Below, piece after piece: positions 1 to 5,137 of a stretch of 8,355 nt of DNA. Each line of letters opens with the position of its first letter. The first letter of the stretch is position 1. The DNA is from Armatimonadota bacterium (GTDB lineage Bacteria; Sysuimicrobiota; Sysuimicrobiia; Sysuimicrobiales; JACQTN01), in NCBI GenBank assembly GCA_016210785.1, contig JACQTN010000260.1, positions 1 through 8,355 on the forward strand, written 5' to 3'. The notes beneath the pieces are model-generated. The model saw nothing but the letters and a program-made list of their open reading frames with translations, made no database searches and was not told the origin of the DNA. A program made the translations under genes and the position numbers.

Positions 1-58
1 CGCCCGCGCCGCCGCAGACCAGGGCCACGCGCCCCGTGAGGTCGAACAGTCGAGACAT
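1..58 (-). CDS. Short-chain dehydrogenase/reductase (SDR), N-terminus only
   Basis: Only the first 19 codons lie in the window; the gene runs off the left edge. They read MSRLFDLTGRVALVCGGAG. This is the typical opening of an SDR oxidoreductase: a short lead, then the first beta strand (GRVALV) and the start of the glycine-rich Rossmann NAD(P)-binding loop, here CGGAG where most members have TGGxxGIG. The ATG at 58-56 has a strong ribosome site on the minus strand (GGGAGGAG, about 66-73), a few bases upstream. The gene follows the ABC binding-protein gene on the same strand with a 58-base gap, so it is probably the fifth gene of that operon and may act on the imported compound. That role is inference. 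The catalytic Ser/Tyr/Lys residues are outside the window, so activity and substrate cannot be judged. Confidence 0.72.
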   Translation of the reverse strand, partial: MSRLFDLTGRVALVCGGAG

Positions 59-71
59 CGGTGGTCTCCTC

Positions 72-108
72 CCGGCCGGGAGAGCCGGTAACCGGCTCTC
101 CCGGCCGG
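72..108 (-). repeat. 18-bp perfect inverted repeat between binding-protein and SDR genes
   Basis: The arms 72-89 and 91-108 are exact reverse complements of 18 bases with a single central base (A90). In RNA this gives a very stable, GC-rich hairpin. It begins 9 bases after the stop codon of the binding-protein gene and ends directly against the ribosome site of the SDR gene. No T-tract follows on the minus strand, so it is not a textbook intrinsic terminator. More likely it protects the 3' end of the upstream message, attenuates read-through, or limits translation of the SDR gene. Which of these applies is inference. Confidence 0.8.
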
Positions 109-116
109 TTCCTCTC

Positions 117-1136
117 TTACAACCGCAGGTTCTCGGGAATCGGCGGCAGGTCCCGGAAGAACTGCGGGTACTCCTTGAGGACCTGGGTGAGGAACCGCAG
201 GTCGGTCATCTCCTCGAACGAGGGCGCCTGCTTCAGCGCGCCCACCCGCACGGCGAACTCGAACCCCTGCTTCACCGCCTCCAGCGTCGCCTTGGAGACG
301 CGCATGTCAAACGTGAGGAAGCCCAGCGAGCGGCGCACCGTGTCGCGGCTCAGCCCGCGGAAGTCCCGCATCAGGATGTCCGTGGTCTCGTCGGGGTTCA
401 TGCGCGCGTACTGCGCGGCCTCCGCAAAGGCGACGACGAACTTCTTGACCGTCCCCGGGTTGGTGGCGACGTAGCGGGGCGACATCCACCGCTGGAAGAG
501 GTACTGGATATGGTTGCCGCCGCGGTAGACCGTGACCGCGTCGCTGATCATGGAGAGGGCCTGAAGCGGGATGGGCTCCCACGCCACGATGGCGTCCACC
601 GAACCGCTCTGCAGCGCGCTGGGCAGGTCCGCCGGGGTCACGTGCTGGATCGTCACGTCGCGGGTGGGGTCGAGCCCCTTCGCCTGCGCCGCGTAGAAGA
701 AGTACTGGTGGGCGATGGTGCCGCGCGGCAGGCCGATCTTCTTGCCCTTCAGGTCCTCCAGCCGCCCCTCGCGGACCCCGCTGCCCCGCCGGGCGATGAT
801 GGCAAAGTAGTTGTCGGTCGGGACTTTGCCGGTGGCGTCGCCGTTGGCCATCAGGACCGCCTTCACCTGGACGCCCTGGGCCGCGGCCTGGGCCACCACC
901 GCCATGACCGCATCGGCGACATGGGCGCTTCCCGTCTGCACCGCGGTCAGCCCCTCGAACCCGCTGGCCACGCGCAGCACGCGCAGGTTCAGGCCGTGCT
1001 TCTCGAAGATGCCCTTCGCGATTCCCACGTAGATCGGGGCGTGGCAGATGCACAGCCCGCCCGACGTCACCACCATCGGCGCCACCGGCGCCGCGGTTGC
1101 ACCCCCGCCCACGATCATCAGCGGTAGCAGCAGCAC
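117..1136 (-). CDS. ABC importer periplasmic substrate-binding protein (NMT1/SsuA/TauA type)
   Basis: This is the extracytoplasmic solute-binding component of the importer encoded just upstream. The 339-residue reading begins with a hydrophobic stretch and a likely signal peptidase I site (ATAAP, residues 13-17). There is no lipobox cysteine. Family features include the entry strand and loop GGLCICHAPIYVGIAKGIFEKHGLN (about 26-50, split for reading as GGLCICHAP, IYVGIAKG and FEKHGLN), an LKGKKIGLPRGT segment (129-140) and the hallmark GSVDAIVAWEP (178-188), all typical of nitrate, sulfonate, taurine and thiamine-precursor binding proteins. The length is normal for the family (about 310-340). 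The start is uncertain: the GTG at 1136 is the first ordinary start codon in frame but leaves the signal peptide without its basic n-region, and in-frame sequence upstream (residues K-R...R-R-W before VLAV) would supply it. The ligand cannot be deduced. Confidence 0.88.
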   Translation of the reverse strand: MLLLPLMIVGGGATAAPVAPMVVTSGGLCICHAPIYVGIAKGIFEKHGLNLRVLRVASGFEGLTAVQTGSAHVADAVMAVVAQAAAQGVQVKAVLMANGDATGKVPTDNYFAIIARRGSGVREGRLEDLKGKKIGLPRGTIAHQYFFYAAQAKGLDPTRDVTIQHVTPADLPSALQSGSVDAIVAWEPIPLQALSMISDAVTVYRGGNHIQYLFQRWMSPRYVATNPGTVKKFVVAFAEAAQYARMNPDETTDILMRDFRGLSRDTVRRSLGFLTFDMRVSKATLEAVKQGFEFAVRVGALKQAPSFEEMTDLRFLTQVLKEYPQFFRDLPPIPENLRL

Positions 1137-1242
1137 CGCCAGAACACTCCACCGCCTCGGCGATATCCGCTTCCCCTTCCCTCCTTCATCTGAGTGATCT
1201 CTGCCAACACGGTGCTCGACTCACGGCCGCCGGCCATCCCTC

Positions 1243-1266
1243 GGGTGCGCCCCGACCGGCGCACCC
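1243..1266 (-). repeat. Hairpin between second permease and binding-protein genes
   Basis: The arms GGGTGCGCC (1243-1251) and GGCGCACCC (1258-1266) are perfectly complementary around a 6-base loop. The hairpin sits about 20 bases past the stop of the permease gene, inside the longest gap within the operon (1190-1285). No T-tract follows on the minus strand. Hairpins placed before a binding-protein gene often mark an RNA processing or stabilising point that lets the binding protein be made in excess over the membrane parts. That role is inferred here. In GC-rich DNA a 9-bp stem can also arise by chance. Confidence 0.55.
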
Positions 1267-1285
1267 TCATTCGCCCTGGTGCGGG

Positions 1286-2107
1286 CTACTGCGGGGCGCG
1301 CGCGCTCGTCCCCCACCGCTCGATGGTGCGCGCCTGCAGAGGCGCGAACACCAGTTTGTCCATGGTCAGGCTGATCAGCCCGATGAGAAACAATCCCAGG
1401 ATGATGTCCGGGATGCGGAACAGGCGCTGCCCCTCCCAGATGAGCACGCCCAGGCCCTGCCCGCTGGCGATGATCTCCGCGGCGATCAGCGAGCGCCAGC
1501 CGTAGCCCACGCCGACCCGCAGCCCCACGAGAATGCCAGGCAGGGCGCCGGGGATGAGCGCCTCCCAGATCACGTCCCACCGGCTGCCGCCCAGGGTAAG
1601 GATCGAGTTGGCGAGGGTGCGCGGCACGGTCTGCACGCCCATCAGCGTGTTGTAGAAGACCAGGAAGAAGACGGTGTTGAAGATGATGAAGGTCACGCTC
1701 TTCCAGCTCAGACCGAACCACAGCACGGCCAGCGGGATCCAGATCACGCCGGCCACCGCCTGGAAGAAGCGGGCCAGCGGCATGAAGAAGGCCGCCACCG
1801 CCCGATTCGTCCCCACCAGGATCCCCAGGCCGACGCCGAGCACGCTCCCGAAGGCGAAGCCCAGCAGCATCCGTCCGATGCTCGAGAGAATCGCGCTGAC
1901 CAGCGTGCCCTTCGCGTAGAGCTCCAGCGCGTTGTCCAGGACCGCCCCGGGTGAGGGCAGGACGTAGCGCGGCAGCCCGCCCCACGGGCTGGTCGCCAGC
2001 CACCAGGCGGCCAGGGCGACGGCGAACGGGACGGCCCGGATCGCGGTGGTCTGCCACGCGGGTTGCCGCGGCACGGGCCGGCTCAGCGAGGTCGCCGGGA
2101 TGGCCAT
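1286..2107 (-). CDS. ABC importer permease, SsuC/TauC/NrtB type (second copy)
   Basis: This 273-residue integral membrane protein of the inner membrane is one of two transmembrane subunits of the importer. Hydrophobic helices are visible around residues 24-39, 80-99, 117-132, 137-158 and 234-250. The cytoplasmic coupling loop that docks on the ATPase is clear at about 182-199 (EALIPGALPGILVGLRVG, the EAA motif), preceded by VPRTLANSILTLGG, a stretch highly conserved in the BPD_transp_1 family. The ATG at 2107 lies 6 bases after the stop of the preceding permease, with only a weak ribosome site, which suggests translational coupling. The protein clearly resembles its neighbour along the last 120 residues, so the pair arose by duplication. 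The N-terminal 20 residues are Pro/Arg-rich and poorly conserved. Confidence 0.92.
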   Translation of the reverse strand: MAIPATSLSRPVPRQPAWQTTAIRAVPFAVALAAWWLATSPWGGLPRYVLPSPGAVLDNALELYAKGTLVSAILSSIGRMLLGFAFGSVLGVGLGILVGTNRAVAAFFMPLARFFQAVAGVIWIPLAVLWFGLSWKSVTFIIFNTVFFLVFYNTLMGVQTVPRTLANSILTLGGSRWDVIWEALIPGALPGILVGLRVGVGYGWRSLIAAEIIASGQGLGVLIWEGQRLFRIPDIILGLFLIGLISLTMDKLVFAPLQARTIERWGTSARAPQ

Positions 2108-2113
2108 GGGCGC

Positions 2114-2938
2114 CTACCGTTCCACCACCTGGACGCCCCACCGCTGGATTGTCTTGGACTCCAGCGGCAGCAGCACGAACCGGTCCGTGACCAGCCACAG
2201 CACCCCGGCCACGACCATCCCCACCAGGATCCAGTCCACCCGGAAGAAGGAGCGGGCCTCGAACATCATCACCCCGAGGCCCAGCTGCGCGATGAGCATC
2301 TCCGCCAGGATGACCGTGCGCCATCCGAAGCCCATGCCCACACGGAACCCCGTGATGATCGCGGGCAGCGCGCCGGGCAGCAGCACCTCCCACAGAACGT
2401 GACGGCGTCCACCGCCCAGCGTGAGGACCGAGTTCGCCAGCGTGCGGGGCACGGCCAGGATGCCGGCCATCGTACCGAAGAACACCGGGAAGAAGACCGT
2501 GTACGCCACGGTGAGGATGATGGTGCGGTCGTTGAACCCAGACCAGATGATGAACAGCGGCAGCCACCCGATCTCGCCCACCGCCTGCAGGTAGTCGATC
2601 AACCCGCGCAGCGCTTCGTGTAGCCCCCGGCTGGTGCCCACCATCGCGCCCAGCAGCACCCCAAGCCCCAACCCCGCCAGGCCGCCCGCGGTGACCCGGT
2701 AGATGGTACGCAGCACCTGGCCGGGCAGGTCGGACTCTGTCACGAGGAAGGCAAACGCCTGCGGCACAGCCGCGGGCGCGGGCAGAAAGCTGCGGGGCCA
2801 GATCCGCAGCAGCACCACGATCTGCCAGGCCGCGATGAGCGGGACGAACGGACCCAGGTTGCGGAACAGAGCCGCCAGCCAGGGCCGCTCCGCCAGGCCC
2901 ATGGCGAGCCGGTAGTAAACCGCGCTAGCCGCGGTCAT
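2114..2938 (-). CDS. ABC importer permease, SsuC/TauC/NrtB type (first copy)
   Basis: This 274-residue membrane subunit has hydrophobic helices near residues 30-45, 83-102, 124-133, 138-160 and 235-251. The ATPase-docking EAA loop is at about 184-201 (EVLLPGALPAIITGFRVG), and VPRTLANSVLTLGG precedes it at 163-176, nearly the same as in the downstream paralogue. The ATG at 2938 overlaps the last 14 bases of the ATPase gene, which indicates translational coupling. A second in-frame ATG at residue 13 would remove the overlap but has no better ribosome site. Most systems of this family carry a single permease gene that forms a homodimer. Two distinct permeases beside one ATPase and one binding protein suggest a heterodimeric channel (inference). 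Confidence 0.92.
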   Translation of the reverse strand: MTAASAVYYRLAMGLAERPWLAALFRNLGPFVPLIAAWQIVVLLRIWPRSFLPAPAAVPQAFAFLVTESDLPGQVLRTIYRVTAGGLAGLGLGVLLGAMVGTSRGLHEALRGLIDYLQAVGEIGWLPLFIIWSGFNDRTIILTVAYTVFFPVFFGTMAGILAVPRTLANSVLTLGGGRRHVLWEVLLPGALPAIITGFRVGMGFGWRTVILAEMLIAQLGLGVMMFEARSFFRVDWILVGMVVAGVLWLVTDRFVLLPLESKTIQRWGVQVVER

Positions 2939-3791
2939 GGTTCGACGCGGAACCGTCGCCCAGATTGCGCATCACGTCGCCGATGCGGCCGCGCAGGGCG
3001 GCGAAGCGGGGATCGCGGTCCAGGTGCGCCCAGCTGCGCTCCTCGCGCGGGATGTCGATGGGAATAACGGAATGAACACGGGCCGGCCGCGGCGTCATGA
3101 TCAGCACGCGGTCGCCCAGGAAGATCGCCTCGTCCACGTTGTGGGTGACGAAGACGACGGTGAGCCGCGACTGCGCCCAGATCCGCGTCAATTCTTCCTG
3201 CAGGACCGCGCGCGTCTGGGCGTCCACCGCGGCGAAAGGTTCGTCCATCAGCATCACGTCGGGCGAATTGGCCAGGGTGCGCGCCACGGCCACCCGCTGC
3301 CGCATCCCGCCCGACAGTTCGTGGGGGTACTTGCGCTCGAACCCATCCAGCCCGACCAGGTGGATGAACCGCCGGGCCACGGCGTCGCGCTCTTCGCGGG
3401 ACACGCCCCGGATCTTCAGGCCCAGCGCCACGTTCTCGCGCACGGTCCGCCAGGGCAGCAGCGCGTACTCCTGGAAAACGAGCCCGCGGTCTGCCCCCGG
3501 CCCCTTCACCACGCGCCCGCCGACGAGGATCTTCCCCTGCGTCGGCTTCAGCAGGCCGGCCACCAGGTACAGGAGCGTGGACTTGCCGCAGCCGCTCGGT
3601 CCCAGGATGCAGAAGAACTCGTTCTCTCGGATCTGGGCGGTGAGGCCGTCAATAGCGCGGAGGCGCTCCCCGGTCTGAGCGTCGATGTACTCGAAGGTAA
3701 CCCCGTCGAAGAGAATCTTGGCGGCATCCTCGGGGAGGACCGCCTCACGCGCGGTGTGATCGTGGCGGTGGATGGCACGCGAGTCGGCCAC
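2925..3791 (-). CDS. ABC importer ATPase, SsuB/TauB/NrtD type
   Basis: This nucleotide-binding subunit powers the importer and forms a dimer on the cytoplasmic face. Taking the GTG at 3791 as start (288 residues), all core motifs are present: Walker A GPSGCGKST (64-72), Q-loop glutamine 107 in FQEYALLPW, signature LSGGM (159-163), Walker B VMLMDEP (179-185) with catalytic Glu184, D-loop AAVD (187-190) and switch His217 in FVTHNVDEA. The FQEYALLPWRTVREN stretch is characteristic of the nitrate/sulfonate/taurine subfamily. The start at 3791 is chosen because GGGAGGG (3802-3796) lies 4 bases upstream; another GTG at 3809 would add six residues but has no ribosome site. The gene is first in the operon and overlaps the next gene by 14 bases. 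The last 20 residues are not conserved in the family. Confidence 0.93.
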   Translation of the reverse strand: MADSRAIHRHDHTAREAVLPEDAAKILFDGVTFEYIDAQTGERLRAIDGLTAQIRENEFFCILGPSGCGKSTLLYLVAGLLKPTQGKILVGGRVVKGPGADRGLVFQEYALLPWRTVRENVALGLKIRGVSREERDAVARRFIHLVGLDGFERKYPHELSGGMRQRVAVARTLANSPDVMLMDEPFAAVDAQTRAVLQEELTRIWAQSRLTVVFVTHNVDEAIFLGDRVLIMTPRPARVHSVIPIDIPREERSWAHLDRDPRFAALRGRIGDVMRNLGDGSASNHDRG

Positions 3792-3850
3792 GGAACCCTC
3801 CCAGGGCACAGCGGACGGACGCCCGCAACGGTGGCGCCCGCCGCATAGAT

Positions 3851-3874
3851 GTAATCCTGTAATTACAGGATTAC
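3851..3874. promoter_or_regulatory. 24-bp perfect palindrome, probable operator of the importer operon
   Basis: The 24 bases are an exact palindrome with no central spacer. They read as three 8-bp blocks, GTAATCCT, GTAATTAC and AGGATTAC, so a GTAAT half-site occurs four times (3851, 3859, and inverted ending at 3866 and 3874). The site is AT-rich within strongly GC-rich surroundings. It begins about where transcription from the upstream promoter would start and lies 60 bases before the chosen ATPase start codon. This is the usual position for a repressor that blocks initiation or early elongation. TGTAATTACA-like cores occur in sites of several helix-turn-helix families, including GntR and LysR, but no regulator gene is in the window, so the binding protein is unknown. 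Confidence 0.75.
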
Positions 3875-3884
3875 TTCATCCTCA

Positions 3885-3914
3885 CTTGTACCACGGGTGA
3901 CGCATCCGTGTCAA
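3885..3914 (-). promoter_or_regulatory. Sigma70-type promoter of the importer operon
   Basis: On the minus strand a perfect -35 hexamer TTGACA (3914-3909) is followed after 18 bases by TACAAG (3890-3885), a 4/6 match to the -10 consensus. The predicted start is near 3878, giving a leader of roughly 85 bases to the ATPase start, with the 24-bp palindrome at its very beginning. The palindrome also contains TGTAAT on both strands (5/6 to TATAAT), so a second, lower start cannot be excluded. The perfect -35 and good spacing make this the best promoter candidate for genes 1-3791. Confidence 0.6.
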
Positions 3915-4089
3915 CCCGGAACCTCCCTCGAACACCGCGGGCTGGCGCTGACGCGGCGTGATATTGGCGCGGGGTGCATGTTGACGCGACGGGGCGCCGC
4001 CGCGTGGCCGGGGTGGTCCACTCCTGGTCGCCGAGATCGCCCGCGACGTGCGGGCCCGCCGGGGATGATCTGTCAGGGATGGTCCGAGG

Positions 4090-4128
4090 TAGAATGGGTG
4101 TGTTTGCCACGCCGTTCTTCAAGGAGGA
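4090..4128 (+). promoter_or_regulatory. -10 element and ribosome binding site of the serine hydrolase gene
   Basis: TAGAAT (4090-4095) matches the -10 consensus at 5 of 6 positions, but I find no good -35 hexamer 16-18 bases upstream, so the promoter is weak or needs an activator. AAGGAGGA (4121-4128) is a near-ideal Shine-Dalgarno sequence 6 bases before the ATG at 4135 and fixes the start of that gene. The ribosome site is certain enough; the promoter is tentative. Confidence 0.45.
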
Positions 4129-4134
4129 CTCCCA

Positions 4135-5100
4135 ATGTCACCGCTCGTTCCCACGGCAAGGCCTGCCCGCTTGCCTCCGCTGGTCCTCTTGCTGTTCGTC
4201 GCATTTCTCGTCGTCTCGATGCTCGCGCCGGCTGCGGCCACGACGGCGCCGGTGTCGGTGGATCCCCGGGTCGCGCCCACGCTGCGGCAGTTGAAGAGTC
4301 TGCCCGGCACCACGAGCCTGCTGGTGGTGGAGAACGGCAAGGAGATCGCCGTCTGGCGGGCCGACACGCCGCTGGCCGTGGGCTCCACGTTCAAGATCGC
4401 CATCATGATCGCCCTCCGAAAGCAGATCGAGGCGGGGAAGCGGTCGTGGGCGGACGTGGTCAGGCTGGAGCCGTTGTGGAAGGTGCCCGGCGGGCCGCTC
4501 TACGACTGGCCGGACGGCGCGCACGTGACTATTGAGACGCTCGCCGGATTCATGATCAGCAAGAGCGACAACACCGCGACGGACGCGCTCATCCACCTGG
4601 TCGGGCGGGAGAACATCGAGCCGCACACAGGGCGCAACCGGCCGCTGCTGAGCACGCGGGCGCTGTTCTTCGCACGCAACCGGACCAACGACGACCTGAT
4701 CGCGCGCTGGCGGCGCGGCGGTGAGGCCGAGCGGCGCGCGGTGCTGGCGGAGATCGACCGGCGGCCGTGGCCGAAGACCGGCTGGGTCGACGGACCATTC
4801 GCCCAGGACATCGAGTGGTACTTCACCAACCGGGAGCTGTGCGGGCTGATCGCACAGGTCTCGGACCTGCCGCTGATGGGCATCGAGACCCTCAAGGTGG
4901 ACAAGGACGACTGGGCCCGGATCGCCTACAAAGGCGGGTCCGAACCGGGGATCGTCAGCATGACCTACTGGACCCAGGCAAAGGACGGCCGGACCTACTG
5001 CGCGTCGGCCAGCTGGAACAACGCGAAGAAGCCGGTAGACAACGACAAGTTTATGGCGGCGATGGGCCGGCTGTTCAAGGCGCTGCGGAAGAAGGCGTAG
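4135..5100 (+). CDS. Exported class A beta-lactamase-fold serine hydrolase
   Basis: This 321-residue protein has an N-terminal signal or anchor segment (basic residues R9 and R12, hydrophobic core about 14-32, AAA-type cleavage site near 33-36), so it acts outside the cytoplasmic membrane. The penicillin-binding/beta-lactamase active-site set is present: S84-T-F-K87 (nucleophile and general base), S144-D-N146, and K266-G-G268 in place of KTG. Family members acylate on the serine with beta-lactams or D-Ala-D-Ala peptides. However, the residues after SDN show no ExxLN omega-loop motif, so the deacylating Glu166 of true class A beta-lactamases is not apparent, and the 165-225 region is Arg-rich. 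A peptidase, esterase or sensor-like role is as plausible as antibiotic hydrolysis. The gene is monocistronic and convergent with the next gene, with no clear terminator in the 37-base gap. Confidence 0.83.
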   Translation: MSPLVPTARPARLPPLVLLLFVAFLVVSMLAPAAATTAPVSVDPRVAPTLRQLKSLPGTTSLLVVENGKEIAVWRADTPLAVGSTFKIAIMIALRKQIEAGKRSWADVVRLEPLWKVPGGPLYDWPDGAHVTIETLAGFMISKSDNTATDALIHLVGRENIEPHTGRNRPLLSTRALFFARNRTNDDLIARWRRGGEAERRAVLAEIDRRPWPKTGWVDGPFAQDIEWYFTNRELCGLIAQVSDLPLMGIETLKVDKDDWARIAYKGGSEPGIVSMTYWTQAKDGRTYCASASWNNAKKPVDNDKFMAAMGRLFKALRKKA

Positions 5101-5137
5101 AAGAACCCGGCGCAGCCCGACCGCCGAAGCGCACGCC

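Larger units (their letters stand above)
3875..4134. other. Divergent intergenic region between importer operon and serine hydrolase gene
   Basis: No convincing gene lies here; open frames on both strands are low-complexity GC-rich readings without ribosome sites. The left part holds the minus-strand promoter (3885-3914). The right part holds the -10 element and ribosome site of the serine hydrolase gene. A small GC-only inverted repeat (GCCCGC 4039-4044 with GCGGGC 4050-4055) lies upstream of that -10. The hexamer TGACGC occurs at 3898, 3949 and 3982 with unequal spacing, and I attach no function to it. Confidence 0.6.

Noticed and set aside
36..1127. 363-codon open frame on the plus strand
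   Set aside because: Antisense shadow of the binding-protein gene, with low-complexity Arg/His/Gly composition and no motif.
1221..2567. 448-codon minus-strand frame across both permease genes
   Set aside because: Out-of-frame reading of the two permeases; Arg/Gly/His-rich, with no membrane segments or conserved motifs.
3898..3987. Three TGACGC copies at 3898, 3949 and 3982
   Set aside because: Unequal spacing (51 and 33 bases) and a short GC-rich word; plausible by chance in this composition.
4039..4055. Small GC inverted repeat upstream of the serine hydrolase gene as a terminator or operator
   Set aside because: A 6-bp all-GC stem without a T-tract is common in DNA of this composition; noted only within the intergenic description.
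3871..4122. 83-codon minus-strand frame in the divergent intergenic region
   Set aside because: It overlaps the operon promoter, has biased composition and no ribosome site or recognisable similarity.
5101..5137. Bidirectional terminator between the convergent genes
   Set aside because: Only partial, long-looped pairings of GC-rich words and no T-tract on either strand, so no terminator can be called.
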